Positions 8,672 to 18,257 of a stretch of 64,000 bases of DNA are shown here, piece after piece. A model generated the notes under the pieces. That model worked only from the letters and a program-made list of their open reading frames with translations. It did not search any database and was not told the origin of the DNA. Origin of the DNA: CAIMUS01 sp963708455 (GTDB lineage Bacteria > Pseudomonadota > Gammaproteobacteria > Competibacterales > Competibacteraceae); NCBI GenBank assembly GCA_963708455.1, contig CAVPSQ010000005.1:496001-560000 (forward strand). The letters are read 5' to 3'. Made by a program: the position numbers and the translations under genes. Each line of letters opens with the position of its first letter. Position 1 is the first letter of the stretch.

Positions 8672-10459
8672 TCAGTGGGCCGACCACAGCATAAGGTGTT
8701 CAGCCACCGGCCCCAGTGCCAGGCCGGGAATGTAGGTGAGGGCGCCGACGGTTAGCACGGTGCCGACCAGCAGGGCGACGAACAAGAGGCCGTGGGTCGG
8801 CATGGTGCCGGTAGTCACGGGGTGATGCTTCTTCAGCGCCAGCGAGCCGGCGATAGCCAGTACCGGGACGATCACAGTGAAGCGACTGAACCACATGGCG
8901 ATAGCCAGCAGGATGTTATAGAAAGGGGTGTTGGCCGACAGCCCTGCAAAGGCGCTGCCGTTATTGTTGGCGGCGGAAGACAGGGCGTACAGCACTTCCG
9001 AGAAACCGTGCGGACCGGGGTTGAAAATGCTGGCCTTGCCGGCCGCCGTGGCCACCGCCACCGCCGTGCCGACCAGCACCAGTAAGGGTGTGATCAGAAT
9101 CGCTAGCGAAGTCATCTTGATATCGTAGGCTTCGATCTTTTTACCGAGGTACTCGGGCGTGCGGCCGATCATTAGCCCGGCGATAAACACGGCCAGGATG
9201 GCGAACAGCAGCATGCCATACAACCCGGAGCCGACCCCGCCGAACACGACCTCGCCGGTTTGGATCAGCCACATCGGCACGAAGCCCCCCAGGGGGGTGA
9301 ACGAATCGTGCATGGCGTTGACCGCGCCGGGAGAGGCAGCCGTGGTGACGGTGGCGAACAGGGCGGAGGCTGCAATGCCGAAACGGGTCTCTTTGCCTTC
9401 CATATTGCCGCCAGCTTGCAGGTTCGAGGCGTGCAGATCGACGCCGAGAGGAGACAACAGCGGATTGCCCTGTTGCTCGAACACGGTCGTAGCGACCGCG
9501 GCGACCACGAAAATGAAGGCCATGGCCGCGAATACAGCCCACCCCTGACGGGTGTCGCCAACCCGGTAGCCGAAAGTATAAGTGAGGGCCGCCGGAATCA
9601 GGAAAATAGCTAGCATCTGCAGGAAATTCGCCAGGGCGGTCGGGTTCTCATAAGGATGGGCCGAGTTGGCGTTGAAGAAGCCGCCGCCATCGCTGCTGAG
9701 CACTTTGATGGCTTCCTGCGAAGCAACCGGACCCATGGGCAAAGTCTGGGTTTGGAGCATTTTTTGCTCGATTATCGGCTGCTCCTGGCCATTTTGGAGC
9801 GGTTGGCCATCCGACCCGAGCACAGGCTGCTCATAAGTCGTGGTGGCGAGCGTAGCGGCTTCCTGATAGGGGGCGAAGTTCTGGATCACCCCCTGGCCCA
9901 GCAGAACGATGGCGATGACCAGGCAGAGAGGCAACAGGATATAAAGCGTGGAGCGCGTCAGATCGATCCAGAAGTTGCCGATGGTGGTCGAAGAGCGACG
10001 AACAAAGCCCCGGATCAGCACCAGCGCCACGGCGATGCCGGTGGCGGCGGAGAGAAAGCTCTGGACTGTCAAACCCAGCATCTGGGTCAAATAAGCCATG
10101 GTGGACTCGCCGGCGTAACCCTGCCAGCTCGTGTTGGACACGAAACTGATGGCGGTATTGAAAGCGGAATCGGGACTGACGTTGCTCAATTGCTGAGGGT
10201 TCAACGGCAGGAAAGCTTGTAAGCGCTGGATGCCATAAAAAAAGAGTGTCCCCAGGGTGTTGAACACTAGCACCCCCAGTGCATACTGCTTCCAGTTCAT
10301 TTCCGCTTCGGCCTGGATGCCGCAGAGGCGGTACAACCCGGTCTCCAACCGATTGCTGGATCGGTCCATGAGCCAGGCGATGTAAAGCCCCAGCGGCTTG
10401 GTGCAGGCCAGAATGATGGCGAGGAAAACGACCAGTAGCGCTACAGCCTGAGTCGTCAT
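8672..10459 (-). CDS. kdpA: KdpA paralogue, copy 2 (altered selectivity-filter residues)
   Basis: 595-aa second KdpA, closely similar to copy 1 over its whole length and free of stops. Two of the four filter loops differ from the family pattern. LGTNGGGFF is LSSDGGGFF here, and AASCGAVNA is AASPGAVNA, putting proline at the position equivalent to the conserved cysteine. The other two loops (NTSWQGYAGE, ANNNGSAFAG) are kept. It follows its own kdpF (4-bp overlap) and 31-aa ORF but has no kdpB or kdpC. The changes could mean altered ion selectivity, a KdpB-sharing variant, or early decay. I infer tandem duplication followed by divergence. Confidence 0.93.
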   Translation of the reverse strand: MTTQAVALLVVFLAIILACTKPLGLYIAWLMDRSSNRLETGLYRLCGIQAEAEMNWKQYALGVLVFNTLGTLFFYGIQRLQAFLPLNPQQLSNVSPDSAFNTAISFVSNTSWQGYAGESTMAYLTQMLGLTVQSFLSAATGIAVALVLIRGFVRRSSTTIGNFWIDLTRSTLYILLPLCLVIAIVLLGQGVIQNFAPYQEAATLATTTYEQPVLGSDGQPLQNGQEQPIIEQKMLQTQTLPMGPVASQEAIKVLSSDGGGFFNANSAHPYENPTALANFLQMLAIFLIPAALTYTFGYRVGDTRQGWAVFAAMAFIFVVAAVATTVFEQQGNPLLSPLGVDLHASNLQAGGNMEGKETRFGIAASALFATVTTAASPGAVNAMHDSFTPLGGFVPMWLIQTGEVVFGGVGSGLYGMLLFAILAVFIAGLMIGRTPEYLGKKIEAYDIKMTSLAILITPLLVLVGTAVAVATAAGKASIFNPGPHGFSEVLYALSSAANNNGSAFAGLSANTPFYNILLAIAMWFSRFTVIVPVLAIAGSLALKKHHPVTTGTMPTHGLLFVALLVGTVLTVGALTYIPGLALGPVAEHLMLWSAH

Positions 10460-10539
10460 GAGAAATCCTCCGGTCTAAGCAGCACGGCGAACCGATACAC
10501 CAGCAGCAAGACCACGATGATGGCGCCGAGAATATACAT
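10456..10539 (-). CDS. kdpF: KdpF small subunit, copy 2
   Basis: A 27-residue KdpF-like peptide, MYILGAIIVVLLLVYR then FAVLLRPEDFS. It differs from copy 1 mainly at the centre (VYR for AYL), which puts an arginine into the membrane helix, and by one extra serine. Its stop overlaps the kdpA copy 2 start by four bases (ATGA). Confidence 0.85.
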   Translation of the reverse strand: MYILGAIIVVLLLVYRFAVLLRPEDFS

Positions 10540-10541
10540 AT

Positions 10542-10637
10542 CTACCCCGTTTCCTTGAGCTTGGCGCAGCCGCTGACCAGGGCGGTCATGAGCAGGAAGA
10601 AGACGGTAATAGCGAGCACAAAGAGAACATCCCACAC
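10542..10637 (-). CDS. 31-aa membrane microprotein preceding kdpF, copy 2
   Basis: Paralogue of the 31-aa ORF at 8384-8479, starting with GTG instead of ATG and reading VWDVLFVLAITVFF then LLMTALVSGCAKLKETG. The hydrophobic helix and the GCAKLKE tail are conserved. It ends two bases before kdpF copy 2. Conservation in both operon copies supports that it is translated. Function unknown. Confidence 0.7.
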   Translation of the reverse strand: MWDVLFVLAITVFFLLMTALVSGCAKLKETG

Positions 10638-11055
10638 GTTCCGGTCCTCCTCGATTCTGGGATTCAATGGATTCTTTGATGAGAATGCTCTACTCCGTCG
10701 CGGGACCCTCACGAGCGGCAAGCAGCACCCGTAACCGGGCAACCTCGGCTTCCGCGGCTACAGCCCGCTGCGTCTCCGCCTCGGCCCGCCGCATCTCCGC
10801 CGTCAACGCTTCCTGGTCCGTTGGCAACAACTTCCCCTCCAGCGTGGCCCAACGCAGCCAAACGGCTTCGACGCCGGCATAAATGCCGTGCCAGCGCACC
10901 AGCGCCAATCCCAGACGGCGGCAGATCAGCCGGTCCCACTCATCGGGAACAATTGGTTCGTAAACGCCATAGTGTAACTCGAATCCCGCCCAATCGTCTG
11001 GATCGAAGGGATCGAACCAGAAATACTCGGCGACCTTGAGTTGATTCTGATAGAT

Positions 11056-12442
11056 GGCTCTCTGGTATCTTGCGGGGTAATCAATTATAATATAAACAAC
11101 AAGTTATGACCTACGGTGCAGATTCAAGTTAAGAGGTAATGAAATGCTTATGGATCGTTTTGAAATTCCATTAGACATCGACGATGTCAAAATCGAACGT
11201 GTAGAATTCATCAAAAATAATGAAATTATTATCACAGTGAAGAGTACATTAGAAGGAACTCATTGCCATCGCTGTGGCAAGAAAATCACGGCGTCTTATG
11301 GTTTTGGGAGAGAAATTACGTTGCGTCATTTATCGATTTTAGGGAAGCCGACGTATATTCGGATTAAGCCTAAAAGAATATCAATGTCCTTATTGCAGAG
11401 ATCACCCAACGACGACTCAGAAGGTATCGTGGTATGATACTCGGAGTCCCCATACGAAGGCATATGAGACGCATGTGTTACTCAATTTAGTGAATAGTAC
11501 AGTGGCCGATGTAAGTATTAAACAGGGATTAGGTTATGAAGCGGTGGAGGGAATCATTAATCGGAGGGTGAGTGAGAAAGTGGATTGGAATGAGTTTAAG
11601 GAATTAGCGCAGGTAGGGATAGATGAAATTGCCTCCAAGAAAGGACATCAGGATTTTTTCACGATTGTAACGACCCGGTTAGCGACCGGGGCAATACGGG
11701 TGCTGGGGGTACTGGAAGGTCGTGAGAAAGCGACGGTAAAGAAATTTTTTTCCACTATTCCCAAGAAGTTACGTAAAACGATTCGAGTGGTTTGTAGCGA
11801 TATGTACAAGGGTTATATTAACGCGGTGAAAGAGGTTTTAGGCAAAAAGGTACAGGTGGTAGTGGATCGTTTTCATGTAGCCAAGCTGTACCGAAAAGGG
11901 TTGGATAAGTTGCGCAAGAAAGAGCTAAAACGCTTAAAGAAAGAGTTACCTAAGGCGGATTATAAAGCGTTCAAAGGGGTGATGTGGTTACTGCGTAAAA
12001 ATCCAGCGGAGTTGAAACCAGAAGAGTTAGAAGTGCTAAGCGGTTTGTTCAAGCATACTCCCCTATTAGGATCAGCGTATGTTTTTTGCTATACATTAAC
12101 CAGTATTTTTGAACTTCCCCTGAGTAAAGCAGAAGCGAAGCAACGGTTACGGGCGTGGAAGCAGTTGGTCCAGGAGAGTAAGTTAGACTGTTTTGATAGT
12201 TTCTTATCAACGTTAGACAAGCAACTGGAAGAGATTACGAATTATTTTGTCGATCGTAAAAACAGTGGATTTGTCGAAGGATTGAATAATAAAATCAAGG
12301 TGATTAAAAGACGTTGCTATGGGATTTTCAATGTAGATCATTTATTTCAGCGCCTCTTTATCGATCTGACAGGCTATGAAAAATATGCTTAATTATCAAT
12401 AGCATAAAGCTGGTAACCAGCAACGCGAATTACCAGAGAGCC
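11056..12442 (+). mobile_element. ISL3-family insertion sequence, copy 2, complete with target duplication
   Basis: A 1,387-bp element bounded by GGCTCTCTGGTA (11056-11067) and its reverse complement TACCAGAGAGCC (12431-12442). It is flanked by 8-bp direct repeats TGATAGAT (11048-11055 and 12443-12450). An 8-bp duplication and ends starting GGCTCT are typical of ISL3. It carries one transposase gene, broken by a one-base insertion. It sits inside a Uma2-family gene. Confidence 0.95.
11144..12392 (+). pseudogene. ISL3-family transposase, copy 2, frameshifted
   Basis: Begins at ATG 11144 with an N-terminal zinc-finger region (HCHRCGKK) and runs in frame to about 11375. There AAAAGAATATC replaces the AAAAGATATC of copy 1. 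The extra A sends the first frame to a stop at 11437, while the remaining 305 codons continue in another frame from 11475. Apart from this and one E-to-K change, the protein matches copy 1. Unless the extra base is a sequencing error or is bypassed by slippage, this copy cannot make full-length transposase, though copy 1 could act on its ends in trans. Confidence 0.88.
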
Positions 12443-12871
12443 TGATAGATCGTCTTGTTACGGCCCTTGTCCTCGACAGCGGTTTTCTCGGATAACAATT
12501 CAATCACCACATCGGGATCCTTGCTCTCTTCCCACACGACCCAACTCTTGCGCTCCCGCGCCGGCACCCCCAGCACCACGAAACACCCGATCCCCGGAAA
12601 TCCTGGTTGCGGACCTGTGCCAGGCTGAAATACACGAACATATTGCCATGCACATAGCCCCCATCCGCCCGCTGGGCCAGCCAGGGTTTGAGGGAATAGA
12701 TCAATAGATCCATCTGCAATTTGTGGCGTTCGGTTTCCATTGGGATACCATCTTCACAGGGTAGTTGGTCCTGAGTGGGTGGCAGCGTCACGTCGGGTGC
12801 CAACGGTTCAATTAATACCAAATATTACTAAAATTATGTATTATAAAAGCATTTAATGTGGAGGAAAAAAC

Positions 12872-13600
12872 ATGTGCCGAGTGTTTAAATTTGAAGTGAT
12901 AGAGTCACCAGAAACCCTAGAAGCTTTACTCAAGCAAGAGAAAGATGTCCGCAAGCGTGAACGATTACAGTTTCCATACTGGTACAAAACAGGCCAAGCC
13001 AAGACTCGGCAAGCGTTGGGGAAATTGTTGAACCGGAGTCAGGTTGCCATCGGGCAATGGATCAACATCTACCGTACCCGAGGATTAAACAGTTTACTCC
13101 ATCTCAATTATCGAGGTGGCAATTTAGCACCCTCTATACCGGTGGAAATCCAATAGCAATTAAAAGAAAAACTTGCCCAACCCGAGGGGTTTGCCAGTTA
13201 CAAAGCTATCCAAGTTTGGCTCAAAGAAACGCATGGCTTAGAGGTACCTTATTCAACCGTTTTTGGAACCGTCAAATACCGGCTCAAGGCCTGCCTCAAA
13301 GTGCCTCGACCGTATGCGACTGGTTACGATCCGGACGCTGTTGAAGACTTTAAAAAAAATCGTGCCGGCCAGCCTAAATGAAATTGTAAGTCCTTGTTTA
13401 GAAATATATTCAAAGATTCGTTATTGGACCCAGAACGAAAGTCGGTTTGGCCTGAAGACCATCACGCGGCGGCGGATTACCCTGAAAAAAGTCAAACCAC
13501 TGGTCAAGGTGCAATGGCTCTTTAAAGCGTTCTATCTGTACGGCGCGGTAGAACCCTTGACTGGTGAGTGCATAATTCAAGATTATGATCGGGTGAATAC
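12872..13600 (+). pseudogene. IS630-type transposase remnant
   Basis: Starts at ATG 12872 after a good ribosome site (GGAGG). The first 94 codons give a helix-turn-helix region (RQALGKLLNRSQVAIGQW and YRTRGLNSLL) ending at an in-frame TAG (13154-13156). The same frame continues with QPEGFASYKAIQVWLKETHG and VPYSTV and stops at 13378. A further frame encodes the catalytic core with WTQNESRFGLKTITRR (D replaced by N in the usual QDE motif) and VEPLTGECIIQDYDRVNT. The gene is then cut by the 300-bp repeat element at 13601. It has at least one stop, one frameshift and a truncation. Confidence 0.8.
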
Positions 13601-13900
13601 TAGGCTGTTGAATTTGTACCAATTCCTCTGGATTTTCTTCATGCAACTTTGCTGCACTGATCAAGCAGGCTTTGGTGCGTAGGACGCACCCTAGATTATA
13701 GTTCGGCTAATTGAGAACCGGACCTATGCAGTGATATCCCTGGGAGCGCCGCACCCCAGTGCGGCATTTAAAAGCCGCACTGGGGTGCGGCGCTCCCAGG
13801 GTGCCAACGGCAACGAATGTCTGGATAACTATTAGCGAGACTATAACATGATTTATGCATGAACAGATGCTGATTAAAATTAGCCAGATTCAACAGCCTA
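13601..13900 (+). mobile_element. 300-bp MITE-like element, copy 1
   Basis: Bounded by TAGGCTGTTGAAT and its inverse ATTCAACAGCCTA. The middle holds a near-perfect 28-bp-arm hairpin (13738-13801) of CCCTGGGAGCGCC and GCACCCCAGTGCGGC type. The same element in opposite orientation lies at 35688-35987. There is no long ORF, so it must be non-autonomous. It truncates an IS630-type transposase remnant. No matching direct repeats flank this copy apart from the terminal TA. Confidence 0.85.
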
Positions 13901-14051
13901 CCTCGGCACCCCTATGGATGAAAATCCGTCCGCTACAGAGTCAATCGTGATTTTCACGGCAACCTGCAAGCTATTTCTGTCTCCCCTATTTCTCCCCTAT
14001 TTCTCCTCTATTTCTCCCTCAGACCCGGGCTGCGGGAAGCGGCACTGGACT

Positions 14052-14801
14052 TCAGAGCAACTGCTTCTGGAGATGGGCAAGAACCCGCTGCCGCGTATCG
14101 ATGCCACGCGCCACGGCGTCCTTGTAACCAAAAGCAAGTGTGGAATGGCCTTTGCCGGGCACGTCGATGCGTTTGAACCGCGGGCTGCCGTTGGGCGTGG
14201 CGCCGGAAAAAGCTGCCTGCAGACGATCCATACGTTGCTTTGGGCTGATCCGGTCAAGTTCAAAACGAAGGCCGAGCAGGGATACGTCGTCAGCGCGGTT
14301 GGCGGCCTTCACCAGGGTTTCCGGTTCGACGTCGAGGGCGCAAGCAGAAAAAAACGGAAGGCTGGGCTGCGCGACGACCGGGGCCAGCAAAGCGGGTTCG
14401 AGCATCATCGAAAGCACAAAGCCACCCGTAAAACACATGCCGATGGCGCCGACGCCCTTGCCCCCGCGTTCGCCATGAATTTTGGCGCACAGGCCGCGCA
14501 AAGCATTTGTGATCGGGCTGGATTTACCGGCCGCCAGACAGTTGAACTCCCGTCGGATGCAAACGCCGGCAAATTTTAATATTCCCAGAGTGGCGTTCTG
14601 CAATGGGGAGCCGAACAGCAGGGGCATCACGACATGGAAGCCGTTGGCGGCGATGAACTTGGCGAACTCTACGGTCTCACCGGTCAGGCCCGGCAATTCG
14701 TGCATCAGGATGACGCCAGGTCCGTTGCCCTTCCGGAAAATCGGAAAAGAGAATTCGCCGTCGGAGTAGGACTGTTCTTCGAATGTGGGAATGGCGCTCA
14801 T
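14052..14801 (-). CDS. dienelactone hydrolase family protein
   Basis: 249-aa cytoplasmic alpha/beta hydrolase of the dienelactone hydrolase type. The nucleophile is cysteine in GAIGMCFTGGF (about residue 123). The glutamate of LMHELPGL (about 36) and the histidine of GKGHSTLAF (about 217) match family positions. Known members hydrolyse dienelactones in chloroaromatic breakdown, but many have other ester substrates, and no catabolic genes lie nearby. The next gene upstream on the same strand ends 13 bp before its start, so it may be the last gene of that unit. Confidence 0.85.
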   Translation of the reverse strand: MSAIPTFEEQSYSDGEFSFPIFRKGNGPGVILMHELPGLTGETVEFAKFIAANGFHVVMPLLFGSPLQNATLGILKFAGVCIRREFNCLAAGKSSPITNALRGLCAKIHGERGGKGVGAIGMCFTGGFVLSMMLEPALLAPVVAQPSLPFFSACALDVEPETLVKAANRADDVSLLGLRFELDRISPKQRMDRLQAAFSGATPNGSPRFKRIDVPGKGHSTLAFGYKDAVARGIDTRQRVLAHLQKQLL

Positions 14802-14814
14802 CCTGCCACCTGCC

Positions 14815-16164
14815 TCAGGCCGCCGCTACGGCTATGGCGCAGAGGACCGCGTAGGCCACATCCCGATTGCGGACATCCCCATGGCTTTTGATAAGGTCTC
14901 CGGCACCGTTCAGGGCATTGAGGTTGTGCAGCTTGCCTGCCGCGAAGGTGTACTTCCCGCCGGCCACGACCATGTTCCCGTCGATGACTTCGGGAGTCTT
15001 CTGGGCGCCGTTACGCCCTATGCCGCCATAGTCGCTGTCCTTGTCACCGATTCCGGCAGCGGTCTGGCCTGCCAGCAAGGAGGCGAGGGGATAGGCCATG
15101 CCCACGGCCTTGTCGCTGACGGTGTGGGTGATGACGATGGGACCTGAGATCGCGTGCTTATCGACCACCCGTCGGAAGAAGCCGTCGTGGTTCTGGTCCT
15201 TCCCATCCCAGTTTTTCGCAAAGCCGTAATGGGAGAAGGCCGCCTGAAGCAGGGTCATGGACTGTGCTTTCAGGATGGTGGAGTCGCCGGTACCGGCGGC
15301 TGTCGCGGTAACCAGCCGTCCACCGAAACTGTGGCCGACCAAGTGGATGCGAAGCTCCGGATTTTCCTGGGCGATGGTCCTGAGCAGAGGGTTCAACGCC
15401 GTACTGCCGATAATACCCGCCCGCTTCTTCATCTGGTAATAGGTGGTCAGATTCAGCACGTTGCGAGCGGCAGACTGGATGCCGCTGAAAAAATCGCCAA
15501 TGCCCAGCGCGGAGCCGCCCACTCCCGCGGCCATGCCTTTGGTGCCCCCGGTCGGGAGGGGTTGGGTGAAGGAGACCGGGTTCGTCAGTTGTTTGAAAAT
15601 CTTCAGCGGTGGTTTGCTGAAAAAGTGGTCCGCCCCGTCCCCGGCATCGGTGCTGCTGGGTTTGATCAGGGACCGCGCCAGTTTGACGAAGTCCTCGCAG
15701 GCGGTATCGCTGTTCTTCAGCTTGGGGAGCAGCACCTTCATGGCCTTCAGGGTTTCGCCTTCCTTGTCGGAGTCGAAGCCGCCCTTCATGGCGTTGAGTT
15801 GCTTGCTCAGGGCCTTGACGTCGACGGTGTCCCCGGCGCCCGCCGCATTGCCAGGGATGAGCTCGCTGTCGGTGAACTTCTTCGACGGCCAGAGGACGCC
15901 CAGCACGGCGAACTTGCGGCTGGCGAGGCCCGGCAGCTTGCCCTCCTTGATGAGATTGCCGGCATTGGTCAACAACTCCGAGTACAAATCCTCGGCCTCG
16001 CTCATGTTGTTGTTCCAGCCGTGGGATATGACGATCAGGTCCGTGGGCAGCTTGTTGGCGCGGGGGGTCTGCAGGAGCTTCCTGAGGTCGGCGTCACCCG
16101 GCGCGATGACTTTTGCATCCTTATCGAACTTGATCGGGAAATAGGGAAACGGAACGGAAGGCAT
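14815..16164 (-). CDS. alpha/beta-hydrolase-like protein paired with a subtilase
   Basis: 449-aa protein with no signal peptide or membrane helix. The N-terminal part has a lipase-like strand and oxyanion region (LIVISHGWNNN). The nucleophile elbow HLVGHSFGGR places a serine at about residue 274. The C-terminal half contains a possible Asp/His set (THTVSDKAVG, KNWDGKDQNHDGFF). A low-complexity insert of about 140 residues separates the halves. It starts 17 bp downstream of a subtilisin-like protease gene and appears co-transcribed with it. The substrate is unknown; esterase or lipase-like activity is an inference from the elbow. Confidence 0.65.
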   Translation of the reverse strand: MPSVPFPYFPIKFDKDAKVIAPGDADLRKLLQTPRANKLPTDLIVISHGWNNNMSEAEDLYSELLTNAGNLIKEGKLPGLASRKFAVLGVLWPSKKFTDSELIPGNAAGAGDTVDVKALSKQLNAMKGGFDSDKEGETLKAMKVLLPKLKNSDTACEDFVKLARSLIKPSSTDAGDGADHFFSKPPLKIFKQLTNPVSFTQPLPTGGTKGMAAGVGGSALGIGDFFSGIQSAARNVLNLTTYYQMKKRAGIIGSTALNPLLRTIAQENPELRIHLVGHSFGGRLVTATAAGTGDSTILKAQSMTLLQAAFSHYGFAKNWDGKDQNHDGFFRRVVDKHAISGPIVITHTVSDKAVGMAYPLASLLAGQTAAGIGDKDSDYGGIGRNGAQKTPEVIDGNMVVAGGKYTFAAGKLHNLNALNGAGDLIKSHGDVRNRDVAYAVLCAIAVAAA

Positions 16165-16181
16165 GGTGGTTTTCCTCGTTG

Positions 16182-17864
16182 CTAGACGTATTGAATGGCG
16201 CGCATCAGGTCCACGAGCCCCGCGCCCTGGAAGGAACGTTCCCGACCGAGATCCGTTGCCGTGGCTAGAAAAACCTCCTTGACTCGATCGGGCCGACCGA
16301 TGAATTCCCGTTTCACGGAGAGAAACGAGGCGATGCAGCCGGACACATGGGGAGCCGCCATGCTGGTGCCGCTGAACTCGATGTAGTTGGGTCGACGAGC
16401 CTTTGGATCGTCCGGCTGGTTCTTTTTCAGCAGTTTCCCGACACCGCAGGAAATGATCTTCTCCCCGGGCGCGAGCAGGTCGGGCTTGAGGCGTCCGTCG
16501 CCCGTGGGCCCCTTGCCGGAAAAATAGGAAACGCCGTAGACATGGGGCATTTCCCGGTGGGTCGAGCCGACGGTGATAGCGAGATCGGCATTACCCGGAT
16601 CGCTGATGGACAGCGCCAGTCCGCCCATGCGGTTCTCCTCCTGCTGGGTCGAGGCGAGTTGGCCGTAGCCACGGTTACCGGCCGCGACGACGACCACGAC
16701 ACCGGAGCGAACCAGCCGGTCCACCTCCACGCAGAGCTGGCTCTGGCCGCAGGCGAACCATTCCGCATCAAACGGGTAGCCCACCGACAGATTCACGCCG
16801 TGGATCTGGATCCGCCGGCCGTAGCCGTTGATCTCCTGTATCCAGTTGAGCGCCGAAATGATGCTGCTGACCTCGCCGGAGCCCTCGGCATTCAGCACCC
16901 TCAGGCTGACGAGACGGGTATGCGGGGCCATGCCCGAGAGGGTTTGCAGGGGAATGGCCGACGTGGCGACCTCGCGGCGATCGGCTGTACTCTTGGGACT
17001 CAGGATGCGCTGATAGGCGCGGATGGCGGGATTGGGAAAGAGGCTATCCTTCGGCTGCCGCCTGCGCGGGGCGAGGACTTCGCCGGCGATGATCCCGGCC
17101 ACGTGGGTGCCATGGCCGTACTCGTCCTTGAGGGCGCTACCGTTGCTGCTCGAAGGCTTGTCGGAGGTGAAGTCCCGGTGCCACTGGGCATGGTATCCCT
17201 CCAGATTCCCCAGATTATCGTGTTCCTTAAAGTGCTCGTGGTCCTTCTCGATGCCAGAATCGATCACCGCCCACACAATCTCTCTGCCCCCCGCCCTGAA
17301 AGCGGTGCGGGCGGCATCAGCTTTTACGGTCGCGATGGTCGCGGTGATCAGCGGGTGGACTTTGAAATCTTCCCAGATTTGATAGAGGGCGCGAGGGACG
17401 TCTTCTTTTCGCCCTTTCTTAGAGGGCGGAATGGTTTTCCTGGGCATCCTGGCGCCGGAACTCGCGCCCGGTCTTCCGGCCGCCTGTTCCGCCCGTTCCC
17501 ATTGGTCCAGTTCCGCATTGTGGAGGCCATCGAGTTCGACGAGGGTCTTGATGACGTCGGCGGTGACGCGCGCGAACACGTAGTGAGGCTGGTCCTCATT
17601 CTTGCCGGGTTTGAGCCGCGCGTCCTTGAGATCGGTGCCGAGCAGATAGGCGAGGGTTTTCAGTATCCATTTGCGCGCTGCAGCGCGTGCTCCGGGAAAA
17701 TCCAGGTGGGCGTCGATAATGACGTTGTATTCGGAGTCGGGGGACGACTCCCCCATTTTCTTGAGCAGGGGAAGGGCGATAACGGTTTTTACCAGGGTTT
17801 TCTGTATCCGGTCGTGCACTTCATCGTCGTTGTTGTCGTCGGGCTTATTCGGGCTCGTGGTCAT
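16182..17864 (-). CDS. S8 family serine peptidase (subtilisin-like), apparently cytoplasmic
   Basis: 560-aa subtilase. Catalytic Asp in VWAVIDSGIE (about residue 200), His in YGHGTHVAGI (about 250), oxyanion Asn in VVAAGNRGY and Ser in FSGTSMAAPHVSG (about 499) are all present. There is no signal peptide. The first 160 residues are a charged domain resembling an intramolecular inhibitor or interaction region. Lack of export suggests an intracellular role or a non-classical route. It heads a probable two-gene operon with the hydrolase at 14815-16164. The pairing of a non-exported protease with a lipase-like protein is unusual. Confidence 0.9.
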   Translation of the reverse strand: MTTSPNKPDDNNDDEVHDRIQKTLVKTVIALPLLKKMGESSPDSEYNVIIDAHLDFPGARAAARKWILKTLAYLLGTDLKDARLKPGKNEDQPHYVFARVTADVIKTLVELDGLHNAELDQWERAEQAAGRPGASSGARMPRKTIPPSKKGRKEDVPRALYQIWEDFKVHPLITATIATVKADAARTAFRAGGREIVWAVIDSGIEKDHEHFKEHDNLGNLEGYHAQWHRDFTSDKPSSSNGSALKDEYGHGTHVAGIIAGEVLAPRRRQPKDSLFPNPAIRAYQRILSPKSTADRREVATSAIPLQTLSGMAPHTRLVSLRVLNAEGSGEVSSIISALNWIQEINGYGRRIQIHGVNLSVGYPFDAEWFACGQSQLCVEVDRLVRSGVVVVVAAGNRGYGQLASTQQEENRMGGLALSISDPGNADLAITVGSTHREMPHVYGVSYFSGKGPTGDGRLKPDLLAPGEKIISCGVGKLLKKNQPDDPKARRPNYIEFSGTSMAAPHVSGCIASFLSVKREFIGRPDRVKEVFLATATDLGRERSFQGAGLVDLMRAIQYV

Positions 17865-18257
17865 GATGATTCTCCTCGGTTTTAGGCGGGCACGGGGGTT
17901 CTCCGGTCCCGTCCACCACTATCTTTTGATAAATTCGGAAGTTCCCCCCAACTCTGCGGCCTGTTCTTTATCCACATGTTGCATTGTAACACAACAAGCT
18001 GTTGATAAGGTTGACTTTTTCTCTCGTTGGCCATGCAACTTGGTTTATTGTATATTGTTAAGAATCAATAACTTGTCGACTTGTGGGTAAAGCTTAGATC
18101 GGGGACACGAGGGTCGTGAGCCGCCAAGTACATGGCCGAGAGAGAAACCCGCTGGACAAGCATAACCTACATTCCGCATACCCATCATGATAGCTTAATA
18201 ATTTTGTGCCACCACCCCATCAATAGAGTCATCTGAGGTCAACCCCACGGGGAGGAT
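17865..18257. other. spacer upstream of the subtilase operon
   Basis: No gene seen. Bases 17940-18080 are AT-rich with tracts such as TTGACTTTTTC and TTGTATATTG and probably hold the promoter of the minus-strand subtilase operon. I could not fix exact promoter elements. Confidence 0.4.

Larger units (their letters stand above)
10690..12821 (-). pseudogene. Uma2-family (DUF820) nuclease gene broken by ISL3 copy 2
   Basis: The gene reads from about 12821 downward. The N-terminal part contains PCEDGIPMETERHK and YFSLAQVRNQDFRG. An apparent frameshift near 12590 moves it to the frame with VVIELLSEKTAVEDKG and ending in IYQ at the IS. Beyond the IS the frame resumes with NQLKVAEYFWFDPFDPDDW and runs into a C-terminal helical tail (10908-10690). 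This is the architecture of Uma2 proteins with a PD-(D/E)XK core (E in VVIELLSE) and coiled C-terminus. The 8-bp duplication TGATAGAT falls exactly at the join. The gene is dead through both the IS and, apparently, a frameshift. Confidence 0.85.
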
